A stretch of DNA of 16,150 bases from the NCBI GenBank assembly GCA_041751995.1, contig JBGSHY010000037.1:1-16150 (forward strand), in the 5' to 3' direction. Below are positions 1-7,189 of this stretch, in pieces. Numbering within the stretch: the first letter of the stretch is position 1; every line of letters starts with the position of its first letter. A program made the translations under genes and the position numbers. The notes under the pieces were generated by a model. The model made no database searches and was not told where the DNA came from. It worked only from the letters and a program-made list of their open reading frames with translations. Origin of the DNA: JANMEX01 sp041751995 (GTDB lineage Bacteria > Pseudomonadota > Alphaproteobacteria > Rhizobiales > Rhizobiaceae).

Positions 1-675
1 GCGGCGTCCGACCGCGGCGTCGACATCATCCAGAATTGCGAAGTCACCGCCATCCGCCGCAACCCGGATGGCTCGGTGTCCGGCGTTGAAACGTCCAAGG
101 GGTTCATCGGCGCGAAGAAAGTCGGCGTGGTGGCTGCAGGCCACACGTCCGTGTTGATGGACATGGCTGGCGTTCGCATGCCGCTCGAAAGCTATCCGCT
201 GCAGGCGCTGGTGTCGGAACCGGTCAAGCCGGTATTCCCGTGCGTGGTCATGTCCAACACGGTGCATGCCTATATCTCGCAGTCCGACAAGGGCGAACTG
301 GTTATCGGCGCGGGCACGGACCAATATGTGTCATATTCGCAGACCGGCGGCCTGCACATTTTGAACCATACGCTCGATGCGATCTGCGAAATGTTCCCGA
401 TGTTCGGCCGCATGAAGATGCTGCGCTCATGGGGCGGCATCGTCGACGTGACGCCGGACCGCTCGCCGATCCTGGCCAAGACGCCGGTCAAGGGGCTTTA
501 TGTGAACTGCGGCTGGGGCACCGGCGGCTTCAAGGCGACGCCGGGTTCGGGCAATGTGTTTGCCCATACCATCGCCCGCGACGAGCCGCACAAGATCAAT
601 GCCGGCTACACGCTGGAGCGGTTCCGCACCGGGCGGCTGATCGACGAGGCGGCCGCTGCGGCGGTGGCGCACTGA
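1..675 (+). CDS. soxB: Sarcosine oxidase beta subunit, 3' part (5' end outside window)
   Basis: The frame is open from base 1 to the TGA at 673-675 and gives 224 residues, roughly the C-terminal half of a protein that is usually a little over 400 aa. Beta subunits of heterotetrameric sarcosine oxidase are DAO-type flavoproteins that carry the substrate site and oxidise the N-methyl group of sarcosine in the cytoplasm. The conserved C-terminal pattern is visible: VAAGHTSVLMDMAG, PLQALVSEPVKP, the GGIVDVTPDRSPIL segment and the GWGTGGFKATPGSG flavin-contact segment near the end. The N-terminal dinucleotide fold and the covalent flavin histidine are not in the window. soxD, soxA and soxG follow on the same strand, which supports the call. 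The last 15 bases (663-677) recur at 1101-1115, so the normal junction with the next gene has been split by an insertion. Confidence 0.93.
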   Translation, partial: AASDRGVDIIQNCEVTAIRRNPDGSVSGVETSKGFIGAKKVGVVAAGHTSVLMDMAGVRMPLESYPLQALVSEPVKPVFPCVVMSNTVHAYISQSDKGELVIGAGTDQYVSYSQTGGLHILNHTLDAICEMFPMFGRMKMLRSWGGIVDVTPDRSPILAKTPVKGLYVNCGWGTGGFKATPGSGNVFAHTIARDEPHKINAGYTLERFRTGRLIDEAAAAAVAH

Positions 676-677
676 TG
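663..677 (+). repeat. 15-bp direct repeat, left copy
   Basis: GGTGGCGCACTGATG is identical to 1101-1115. This copy supplies the last codons and TGA stop of soxB. The ATG it contains (675-677) is followed at once by TGA, so it cannot start a protein here. The two copies bound an AT-rich segment. Confidence 0.9.
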
Positions 678-1042
678 TGAGCGATCCAGAAATGACACGA
701 AAGACCAACAAAAGATTTATTCAGGCTGGATTGATTGGCTTCACAACCTCATTCCTGATTAGGTTGTTTGTTGCTGACATAAACACTTTCGTTTCAATAG
801 CGCCTTCAGTTGCCAATGCGGCTAACTTGTTCGCTTTTGTCCTCGGCTTGGCGTCCTTCATAAGCTTTTTCGTATACGGGCTGGCGGCTCGACTCTTTTC
901 GGCAAAGGGCAATAGAAGGCACAGGAAATCCGATCAGTACATTGATTATCTTGCTGAAATTAAAAAGGAAAAACTCTACATTTCGATGGGAGTTTGGGTC
1001 GAAGACTCCGATAATGAGAATTTGAAGGGCGCTCTGAGATGA
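677..1042 (+). CDS. Small two-helix membrane protein on an AT-rich insertion
   Basis: I do not recognise this 121-aa protein. Two hydrophobic segments, about residues 15-33 and 49-71, look like a membrane hairpin. They are followed by a basic stretch (NRRHRK, about 79-84) and a charged C-terminal tail of about 38 residues that is probably cytoplasmic. The start is uncertain: GTG at 677 overlaps the repeat-borne TGATG, and an in-frame ATG lies at 692. Neither has a clear Shine-Dalgarno sequence, so translation would depend on coupling to soxB. Base composition differs from its neighbours: 26 of 60 bases are G/C in 721-780 and 23 of 60 in 961-1020, against 40 of 60 in soxA at 4741-4800. This and the flanking direct repeats point to acquired DNA. 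It could be a superinfection-immunity or toxin-type membrane peptide, but nothing in the sequence shows that. Confidence 0.5.
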   Translation: MSDPEMTRKTNKRFIQAGLIGFTTSFLIRLFVADINTFVSIAPSVANAANLFAFVLGLASFISFFVYGLAARLFSAKGNRRHRKSDQYIDYLAEIKKEKLYISMGVWVEDSDNENLKGALR

Positions 1043-1100
1043 TTTCGGTGTGGTCTTGTGCCCTATTCCTTGTTGGTCATTTAAATGAAGAGTCAAAGCG
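678..1100. other. AT-rich inserted segment between soxB and the next operon gene
   Basis: This 423-base segment lies between the two copies of a 15-bp direct repeat and is clearly poorer in G+C than the operon on both sides. Removing it with one repeat copy (438 bases in all) would rejoin soxB to the 1113 gene through a TGATG stop/start overlap, which is probably the ancestral arrangement. It contains the 677-1042 reading frame and a 24-codon frame at 1039-1113. I see no transposase, integrase or convincing terminal inverted repeats in it. Confidence 0.75.
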
Positions 1101-1113
1101 GGTGGCGCACTGA
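1039..1113 (+). CDS. Possible 24-aa leader or coupling peptide
   Basis: ATG at 1039 overlaps the TGA stop (1040-1042) of the upstream membrane protein as ATGA. The frame runs 24 codons to TGA at 1111-1113, which itself overlaps the ATG of the next gene. Residues 2-13 are hydrophobic, and the end VAH is borrowed from the soxB terminus carried by the repeat. It may matter only for keeping ribosomes moving through the insertion into the downstream operon genes. There is no family evidence and it may not be a functional product. Confidence 0.25.
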   Translation: MISVWSCALFLVGHLNEESKRVAH

Positions 1114-1115
1114 TG
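1101..1115 (+). repeat. 15-bp direct repeat, right copy
   Basis: This is identical to 663-677. It provides the ATG (1113-1115) of the next gene and, in another frame, the stop of the 24-codon frame that runs through the end of the insertion. Confidence 0.9.
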
Positions 1116-1550
1116 GTTATTGCTCCTGCCATCCTTGCCGGATTGCTGCCTGTCGCGGGCGGCATGCCGGTTGACGGGATAATGCCGGGCATTCTGGATG
1201 TGCGGCTGCAGGCGATTTCGCGGCAGGCGAATGAACAGGGCTGGCCGTTTGCGGCAGAAGCAGGAACGCTGGCCTGTGTTCGCGCGCTCGGCAGCAAGGT
1301 GGTGATCTTCCTGCCGGACCCGAAGCTGGCGGAAGACGAAGATGCGGCGATGGATGAGTTTGTCGAAGACAAATACCTGCATGTCACGGCCAATCCGCTC
1401 GAATTGTTTGCTGAATTCGGCAAGGCGAACCAGTTTGCGCCGGGGTTGACCATCGAAGACAAGATCAGGCAGCTCGGCCCGTTTGTGACGCTGGGCAAGA
1501 AACTGTGCGACCAACCCAAGGGGACCGTGCTTGGTCCGGGCGAGTTGTGA
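1113..1550 (+). CDS. Unrecognised protein encoded in the sox operon
   Basis: This is a 145-aa protein that I cannot place in a named family. The first 17 residues are hydrophobic (VIAPAILAGLLPVAGG) but lack a basic N-terminus, so a signal peptide is doubtful. The rest is a mixed soluble domain rich in acidic residues around 73-86, ending in GPGEL. Composition and codon use match the sox genes, unlike the insertion just upstream. ATG 1113 overlaps the TGA carried by the direct repeat, an arrangement that suggests it was originally coupled directly to soxB. The cupin gene begins eight bases after its stop, so both are probably co-transcribed with soxD, soxA and soxG. Its position hints at a role in sarcosine or one-carbon metabolism, but this is inference only. 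Confidence 0.65.
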   Translation: MVIAPAILAGLLPVAGGMPVDGIMPGILDVRLQAISRQANEQGWPFAAEAGTLACVRALGSKVVIFLPDPKLAEDEDAAMDEFVEDKYLHVTANPLELFAEFGKANQFAPGLTIEDKIRQLGPFVTLGKKLCDQPKGTVLGPGEL

Positions 1551-1558
1551 GGGCGATG

Positions 1559-1915
1559 ATGGCCAATCAGCCGATCAATCTCACCGACAAGCTGTCCAAG
1601 TTCTCGGAGCATTGGTCTCCGAAAGTTGTCGCCAGCTACAATGACAATGAAATCATGGTGGTGAAGGTCAAGGGTGAATTCAACTGGCACTCGCATCCGG
1701 ACACCGATGATTTCTTCTTTGTCGTGAAAGGCCGGCTTCGCATTCAATTGCGTGATGGCGACGTGGTGCTGAACCCTGGCGAAATGTATGTGGTGCCGCG
1801 CGGCGTTGAGCATTGCCCGCTGGCCGAAGAAGAGACCCATCTTTTGTTGATTGAACCGGCGGGAACGCCAAATACCGGCGATCAAGCGACCGCTGCCACC
1901 AAGACAAGAATTTGA
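1559..1915 (+). CDS. Small cupin-domain protein
   Basis: This is a 118-aa single-domain cupin, a six-strand beta-barrel that usually binds a metal ion. Motif 1 is visible at about residues 37-56 (GEFNWHSHPDTDDFFFVVKG), with the HxH pair present but Asp where the usual metal-ligand Glu stands. Motif 2 is PGEMYVVPRGVEHCP, with the conserved Pro, Gly and His. The open frame extends further upstream, but ATG 1559 is chosen because GAGGG at 1549-1553 lies five bases before it; ATG 1556 directly in front is the alternative. Homologues are often annotated as mannose-6-phosphate isomerase-like, but a protein of this size is not a full isomerase. Its place inside the sarcosine oxidase operon suggests an accessory role, perhaps with formaldehyde, peroxide or a metal, which is unproven. 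Confidence 0.8.
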   Translation: MANQPINLTDKLSKFSEHWSPKVVASYNDNEIMVVKVKGEFNWHSHPDTDDFFFVVKGRLRIQLRDGDVVLNPGEMYVVPRGVEHCPLAEEETHLLLIEPAGTPNTGDQATAATKTRI

Positions 1916-1927
1916 ACAGGTAGACTC

Positions 1928-2260
1928 ATGCTTCTGATCCATTGTCCCTATTGCGACGAAGAGCGGCCGGAGCTGGAATTCCGCAACATGGGGCAGGCGC
2001 ATGTCGTGCGCGCGCCGGACATTGCGAACCAGTCGGACGAGGACTTCGAGAAGTTTCTCTACATCCGCGAAAACCCCAAGGGCGTGAACTATGAGCGCTG
2101 GCGGCACATTCATGGCTGCGGGCGGTTCTTCAATGCCGTGCGCCATACTGTGTCCGACAAGTTCATCGCCACCTACAAGGCAGGCGAGCCGAAGCCGTCG
2201 CTGGATGGCGCTGCTGCCAAACCGGCGAAAGCCGCCAAAACCAAAAAGGGAGATGCATGA
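1928..2260 (+). CDS. soxD: Sarcosine oxidase delta subunit
   Basis: This 110-aa protein is the small zinc-binding subunit of heterotetrameric sarcosine oxidase. Zinc ligands of the family are recognisable: C6 and C9 in the N-terminal CPYC motif, and H60 and C64 in the RWRHIHGCGRFF segment. Other family signatures are FRNMGQAHVVRAP and FLYIRENPKG. The subunit is structural and completes the complex that channels the one-carbon unit. The C-terminus is a Lys/Ala-rich tail (KPAKAAKTKKGDA), slightly longer than needed for the fold. The gene starts 12 bases after the cupin stop, and its TGA overlaps the soxA ATG by four bases (ATGA), a classic translational coupling. Confidence 0.95.
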   Translation: MLLIHCPYCDEERPELEFRNMGQAHVVRAPDIANQSDEDFEKFLYIRENPKGVNYERWRHIHGCGRFFNAVRHTVSDKFIATYKAGEPKPSLDGAAAKPAKAAKTKKGDA

Positions 2261-5238
2261 TGGCCGGAGCCAACCGCATCGCCGGCAAGGGGAAACTCAC
2301 CCCTGCCAAGACCGTCCGCTTCACGTTTGACGGGCGCAGCTACACCGGGCTTGAGGGCGATACGCTCGCCTCGGCGCTTTTGGCCAATGGCGTTCATCTG
2401 ATCGGGCGCTCGTTCAAATATCATCGTCCGCGCGGTTTTCTCGGCGCAGGTTCAGAAGAGCCGAATGCGCTGATGGACATTGCGCGCGATGGCGTTCGCA
2501 AGCAGCCGAATGTGCGCGCCACGGTGCAGGAACTCTACGACGGGCTGAAGTCCACGTCACAAAACCGCTGGCCCTCGCTTGAGTTCGACGTCAATGCGGT
2601 AAACTCCCTCGGCTCGCCATTCTTTGCCGCGGGTTTCTATTACAAGACCTTCATGTGGCCGAAGGCGGCATGGAAGAAGGTCTACGAGCCTTTCATCCGC
2701 AAGGCGGCAGGCCTTGGCGTTGCGCCGACGGAGGCCGATACGGATCATTATGCCAACCGCTTCATCCATTGTGATGTGCTGGTGGTCGGTTCCGGCCTTG
2801 CCGGTCTTCTGGCGGCAAAGGCTGCTGCTGACGGCGGTGCTGATGTCATCCTTGCCGACGAGCAGGCCAGCCTTGGCGGCGCATTGAAGCATGAGACGGA
2901 TCTCAGCGTGGACGGCAAGTCCGGCGTTGATTTTGCCGACGGGATGATTGCAGCGCTTGAAGGCATGGACAATGTCCGCCTTTTGCCGCGCACGACCGCA
3001 TTTGGCTACTACGCCCAGAACATGGTGGCGCTGGCTGAACGCGTGACTGACCACTTGGCGAGCCCCGACCAGAGCCTTCCGCGCGAGCGGCTGTGGCAGG
3101 TGCGGGCAACCAAGGTGATCCTTGCCACCGGCGCGATCGAGCGTCACATGGTGTTTGCCGAAAACGACCGTCCGGGCGTGATGATGGCGTCGGCGGGCCG
3201 CACTTTCCTCAATCAGTATGGCGTCGCCGTCGGTCGCCGTGTGGGCGTGTATACCGCCAACGATTCGGCCTATGCCGTAGCTTTCGAGCTGAAGGCAGCC
3301 GGTGTTGATGTTCCGGCGCTGGTGGATCTGCGCAAGATTGTTGATGAAAAGCTGCTGCTCAAGGCCAGGGAACTGGGCATTGAGGTGCTAACCGGTCATG
3401 CCGTTATCAAGGCGGGCGGTCGCTTGCGGGTCAATTCGATGCACGTGCAGCCGGTTGATGGCGGCGCGACGCGGCAGATCGCGGTTGATGCTCTCCTCAA
3501 CAGCGCGGGCTGGACCCCGTCGGTGCATCTCTGGTCACAATCGCGCGGCAAGCTGGTGTTTGACGACGCGAGGGGCATTTTCGTGCCCGGCGAGGCGGCG
3601 CAGGATGTCGTGTCGGTTGGTGCCTGCAACGGTACGGAAGATCTGAATGTTCTGGCAGCGGAAGCAGTGGCTGCGGGCATTGCTGCTGCCGGCGGCAAAG
3701 GCAAGACCAAGGTCCCGATAGTCACCGGCGGTTCGGCCGCTGGCGGAATGTCGGGCTCGGCGCCGGGCGCAGGTCCAGATGACGTCGTGAAGGCATTCGT
3801 CGATTTCCAGAATGACGTGACTGCAAAGGACATCCGCATGGCTGTGCGTGAAGGCATGCACTCCATCGAGCATGTCAAGCGTTTCACCACCAACGGCATG
3901 GCCTCCGATCAGGGCAAGACATCCAACATGCATGGTCTGTCGATCGCCGCTGAAACGTTGGGCAAGCCCATTCCGCAGGTAGGCCTGACAACATTCCGCT
4001 CTCCCTATACGCCGGTGACATTCGGCACCATCGTCAACCACGCCAAGGGTCCGCTGTTTGACCCAACGCGCCGCACGCCGATGCATGACAGTTCGGCGGC
4101 GATGGGTGCGGTGTTTGAAGATGTCGGCCAGTGGAAGCGCGCCTGGTATTTCCCGAAAGCGGGAGAAACCATGCATCAGGCTGTGGACCGCGAATGCAAG
4201 GCCGTGCGCACCACGGCAGGCATTTTCGATGCCTCCACGCTCGGCAAGATCGAAGTGGTCGGGCCGGATGCGGCAAAGTTCCTCAATGTTCTCTACACGA
4301 ACGCCTGGGACAAGCTCGGCGTTGGCCGCTGCCGTTATGGCATCATGCTGCGCGAGGATGGCTTCATTTATGATGACGGCGTGGTCGGACGCATTGCCGA
4401 AGACCGCTTTCATGTCACCACCACCACCGGCGGCGCGCCGCGTGTGATGAGCCATATGGAAGACTATCTCCAGACCGAGTTCCCGGACTTCAACGTCTGG
4501 CTGACCTCGACGACGGAACAGTGGGCGGTTATTGCCGTGCAGGGTCCGAAAGCGCGCGAGATCATTTCTCCGTTCGTTGAAGGCATGGACATGTCAAACG
4601 AAGCGTTCCCGCACATGTCGGTGCGCGAATGCGCGTTCATGGGCATTCCCTGCCGCCTGTTCCGCATGACCTTTGCGGGCGAGCTCGGCTTTGAAATCAA
4701 TGTGCCGGCGCATTACGGCCAGGCTGTCTGGGATGCGATTTACGCGCATGGCGCGCCGCTCGGGCTGACGCCTTATGGCACCGAGGCGATGCACATTCTG
4801 CGCGCCGAGAAGGGCTACATTATTGTCGGTCAGGATACGGACGGCACGGTAACGCCGCAGGATGCGGGACTGTCGTGGGCTATCGCCAAGTCCAAGCCGG
4901 ACTTTGTCGGCATTCGCGGCCTGAAACGTGTTGATCTGGTAGCACCCGGTCGCAAGCAACTGGTTGGCCTAAAAACCAAGGATCCGAAGACGGTGCTGGA
5001 AGAGGGCGCGCAGATCGTGCTTGATCCAAAGCAGGCGATCCCGATGAAAATGGTCGGGCATGTCACCTCGTCCTACTGGTCTGAAAACTGTGGCCGGTCG
5101 ATTGCGATGGGTCTGGTTGAAAGCGGCTTCGAGAAAATGGGTCAGACGATCTTTGTGCCAATGCCGGACCGCGTGATCGAAGCTGAAATCTGTGATGCCG
5201 TTTTCTATGACAAGGAAGGAGGCCGGATCAATGTCTGA
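2257..5238 (+). CDS. soxA: Sarcosine oxidase alpha subunit
   Basis: This 993-aa protein has the usual length for the family. The N-terminal part (about 25-75) is the ferredoxin-like fold without cluster cysteines (GRSYTGLEGDTLASALLANG and the FKYHRPRG segment). A dinucleotide-binding domain follows, with GSGLAG at 178-183; this domain binds NAD+. Residues from about 607 to the end form a GcvT-like aminomethyltransferase domain that binds tetrahydrofolate and accepts the imine carbon from the beta subunit, yielding 5,10-methylene-tetrahydrofolate. Without folate the carbon leaves as formaldehyde. The start is ATG 2257, overlapping the soxD stop; an adjacent ATG at 2260 is a minor alternative. 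The 3' end overlaps soxG by eight bases. No frameshift or missing domain is apparent. Confidence 0.96.
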   Translation: MMAGANRIAGKGKLTPAKTVRFTFDGRSYTGLEGDTLASALLANGVHLIGRSFKYHRPRGFLGAGSEEPNALMDIARDGVRKQPNVRATVQELYDGLKSTSQNRWPSLEFDVNAVNSLGSPFFAAGFYYKTFMWPKAAWKKVYEPFIRKAAGLGVAPTEADTDHYANRFIHCDVLVVGSGLAGLLAAKAAADGGADVILADEQASLGGALKHETDLSVDGKSGVDFADGMIAALEGMDNVRLLPRTTAFGYYAQNMVALAERVTDHLASPDQSLPRERLWQVRATKVILATGAIERHMVFAENDRPGVMMASAGRTFLNQYGVAVGRRVGVYTANDSAYAVAFELKAAGVDVPALVDLRKIVDEKLLLKARELGIEVLTGHAVIKAGGRLRVNSMHVQPVDGGATRQIAVDALLNSAGWTPSVHLWSQSRGKLVFDDARGIFVPGEAAQDVVSVGACNGTEDLNVLAAEAVAAGIAAAGGKGKTKVPIVTGGSAAGGMSGSAPGAGPDDVVKAFVDFQNDVTAKDIRMAVREGMHSIEHVKRFTTNGMASDQGKTSNMHGLSIAAETLGKPIPQVGLTTFRSPYTPVTFGTIVNHAKGPLFDPTRRTPMHDSSAAMGAVFEDVGQWKRAWYFPKAGETMHQAVDRECKAVRTTAGIFDASTLGKIEVVGPDAAKFLNVLYTNAWDKLGVGRCRYGIMLREDGFIYDDGVVGRIAEDRFHVTTTTGGAPRVMSHMEDYLQTEFPDFNVWLTSTTEQWAVIAVQGPKAREIISPFVEGMDMSNEAFPHMSVRECAFMGIPCRLFRMTFAGELGFEINVPAHYGQAVWDAIYAHGAPLGLTPYGTEAMHILRAEKGYIIVGQDTDGTVTPQDAGLSWAIAKSKPDFVGIRGLKRVDLVAPGRKQLVGLKTKDPKTVLEEGAQIVLDPKQAIPMKMVGHVTSSYWSENCGRSIAMGLVESGFEKMGQTIFVPMPDRVIEAEICDAVFYDKEGGRINV

Positions 5239-5776
5239 CCTTAAACCCCGCCAACCGCTTGATGGCCGCGCCGCCGGATCGGCAAACGTTTCGGCAACGC
5301 CCGCTGGCGATGCCTCGCGCCTGTCGTTGCGTGCACGCCCGGATGCAATTGTTGCTCTTTCCAAGGCACTAGGCGTTGATCTGCCTGTGAAGCCGAAGAT
5401 GAGCGTTGCCAAAGGCTCGCGCACGGCCTTTTGGCTCGGGCCGGATGAATGGCTGATCCTTGATGAAGCAGGCAAAGATCTGGTCTCAGAATGTGCCAAG
5501 TCAAAAGTGCTGCATTCGGCAGTCGACATTTCCCAGCGCAACACGGCTGTCATCGTCAGCGGCGCCAATGCAGAAGGAACGCTGTCGGCCGGTTGTCCGC
5601 AGAACCTGTCGGAAAAGGCATTCCCGGTCGGCGCCGTATCGCGCACGCTGCTCGGCAAGGTCGAAGTGATCATTCACCGCGTCAAGCCGCAGACGTTCCG
5701 CGTGGAATGCTGGCGCTCGTTCTCGGATTATGTGTTCACGTACCTTTCCGATGCGGCGCGGGATTCAGTGGCTTGA
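5231..5776 (+). CDS. soxG: Sarcosine oxidase gamma subunit
   Basis: This 181-aa protein is the smaller subunit of the heterotetramer and is distantly related to the GcvT fold. Typical segments are SLRARPDAIVALSKALG, GPDEWLILD, a VDISQRNTAVIVSGANAEGTLSAGCPQNL region and the FRVECWRSFSDYVFTYL C-terminus. The frame is open upstream, but ATG 5231 is chosen because AAGGAGG at 5216-5222 lies eight bases in front and the start then overlaps the soxA stop by eight bases. It is the last clear sox gene. The 99 bases after it contain no obvious terminator, so read-through into the desaturase-family gene cannot be excluded. Confidence 0.95.
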   Translation: MSDLKPRQPLDGRAAGSANVSATPAGDASRLSLRARPDAIVALSKALGVDLPVKPKMSVAKGSRTAFWLGPDEWLILDEAGKDLVSECAKSKVLHSAVDISQRNTAVIVSGANAEGTLSAGCPQNLSEKAFPVGAVSRTLLGKVEVIIHRVKPQTFRVECWRSFSDYVFTYLSDAARDSVA

Positions 5777-5875
5777 TGCCGCAGGCTTGAAGTGGTTGTG
5801 ATTGTCCGGCTGAACGCCATCTGTGTTACGAGCGATTGATCCTGCGCATCCGCAGTTCGCGTCACCGGAGCACTC

Positions 5876-6709
5876 ATGTCGGCTGAGACCATACGCCTAG
5901 TTATTTTTATCGGTATTTTTGCCATGGTCGCCATTGCCGAATGGCGGTTTCCGCAGCATTCGCGCGTCCAGACGCGGCGCGAACGCTGGGTCACCAACAT
6001 CGGCATTCTGGTGCTGGATGTGGTTGCCGTGCGGTTGACGGTGGGCGCAGCGGCTTATGGCACGGCGGTTTATGCGCAGGCGCATGGCTGGGGCCTATTC
6101 AACGCTTTGGCGTGGCCGATCTGGCTCGAGGGCCTCGCAGCTTTTCTCATTCTCGATTTCGCCATCTATCTGCAACATGTCATGAGCCATGCGCTGCCCG
6201 CCTTCTGGCGGCTGCATCAGGTGCATCATGCCGACCTGGACGTGGATTCAACCACCGGCACACGCTTCCACCCGCTCGAAATCCTGATCTCGCTGTTGTG
6301 GAAAACCGCGCTGGTCGCGGCGCTCGGCATCAGCCCATGGACAGTGGTGATCTATGAGGCCGTCCTCAATGCCGCCGCGGTTTACACACACGGCAACATT
6401 CGCATTCCGCCCAAGCTCGATTACACACTTCGCTGGCTGTTTTGCACACCGGACATGCACCGCGTCCACCATTCGGTGATTCCCGAGGAGACCAACTCCA
6501 ACTTCGGCAATTTCCTGTCGGTGTGGGACCGGCTTTGCGGCACGATGCGGCGCGACCCGGTCAAGGGCCAACTCGGCGTCGAGATTGGGCTTCATGAATA
6601 CAAGGATCCATCCAAGCTCGGCCTGTTCAGCCTGCTGTTGATGCCGTTCCGCTCGGCGCCAAAAGAATACTCGTTCGAAAAACCGGTGCCGCTGCAAAAG
6701 CCCGAATAA
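5876..6709 (+). CDS. Fatty acid hydroxylase / sterol desaturase family membrane protein
   Basis: This 277-aa integral membrane di-iron oxygenase carries the family's histidine clusters: HVMSH at 101-105, HQVHH at 114-118, H172 in YTHGN and HRVHH at 195-199. Hydrophobic stretches at about 5-22, 42-62, 82-100 and 136-160 would span the inner membrane, leaving the histidines on the cytoplasmic face. Members hydroxylate or desaturate lipids such as fatty acids, carotenoids or hopanoid/sterol precursors; the substrate cannot be read from the sequence. A GGAG at 5867-5870 lies five bases before ATG 5876. The gene follows soxG in the same direction after 99 bases, and its stop is three bases from that of the convergent MaoC gene. 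A functional link with the sox operon is not evident. Confidence 0.88.
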   Translation: MSAETIRLVIFIGIFAMVAIAEWRFPQHSRVQTRRERWVTNIGILVLDVVAVRLTVGAAAYGTAVYAQAHGWGLFNALAWPIWLEGLAAFLILDFAIYLQHVMSHALPAFWRLHQVHHADLDVDSTTGTRFHPLEILISLLWKTALVAALGISPWTVVIYEAVLNAAAVYTHGNIRIPPKLDYTLRWLFCTPDMHRVHHSVIPEETNSNFGNFLSVWDRLCGTMRRDPVKGQLGVEIGLHEYKDPSKLGLFSLLLMPFRSAPKEYSFEKPVPLQKPE

Positions 6710-6712
6710 AAC

Positions 6713-7189
6713 TTAAGCGTCAGCCATCTCGACCATGGCCAGCGTCAGCCATGTGGCTTTCAGCGCCGGGCTGAGGTTGCCTTCAATTTCAAGCGCCACG
6801 TCATAAGTGTTGAGCACGCGGCCGGATTTGCGAATGTCGGCATGGACCAGTCTGAACCGCGCACGCACGCGCGAGCCGGTCTTCACCGCTGTCAGAAACC
6901 GCACCTTGTCGAAGCCATAGTTGATGCCCATCGTTGCGCCGACAATGCCAGGCAGCGCCTCCCAGGCGAAGGTGGACAAAAGCGACAACGTCAGGAAGCC
7001 ATGAGCAATCGTGCCGCCAAACGGTGTTTCGGCGGCGGCGCGGACCGGGTCGACGTGGATGAACTGGTGATCGTCGGTCGCGTCGGCGAATTCGTTGATC
7101 ATGTCCTGTGAAACCACACGCCAATCCGACAGGCCGATTTCGGTCCCGATGGCGGCTCTGAGTTCATCCAGTGTCAGCGGCGGCTTCAT
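6713..7189 (-). CDS. MaoC-family (R)-specific enoyl hydratase-like protein (NodN-like)
   Basis: This is a 158-aa single hot-dog-fold protein. The hydratase signature is present: ADATDDHQFIHVD, with Asp40 and His45 in the D-x4-H spacing of the catalytic pair, and FGGTIAHGFLTLSL (about 57-70), which forms the active-site lid region. Family members add water to trans-2-enoyl-CoA or related thioesters. The rhizobial nodulation protein NodN belongs to the same group, so annotators often use that name. The true acyl substrate is unknown. The upstream Shine-Dalgarno is weak (GGAG about 12 bases away). It is divergent from coxG, with a 183-base intergenic region that must hold promoters for both directions. 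Confidence 0.9.
   Translation of the reverse strand: MKPPLTLDELRAAIGTEIGLSDWRVVSQDMINEFADATDDHQFIHVDPVRAAAETPFGGTIAHGFLTLSLLSTFAWEALPGIVGATMGINYGFDKVRFLTAVKTGSRVRARFRLVHADIRKSGRVLNTYDVALEIEGNLSPALKATWLTLAMVEMADA

Noticed and set aside
675..680. ATG-TGA start-stop in the left repeat copy
   Set aside because: Such minimal frames can stall ribosomes, but here it is most simply the leftover start codon of the downstream gene after the insertion.
806..2146. 446-codon minus-strand frame crossing the insertion, gene 1113, cupin and soxD
   Set aside because: It spans an insertion boundary and four plus-strand genes with better evidence, and its translation is not family-like.
3535..4455. 306-codon minus-strand frame inside soxA
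   Set aside because: It is a shadow of soxA, whose full-length protein is clearly recognisable.
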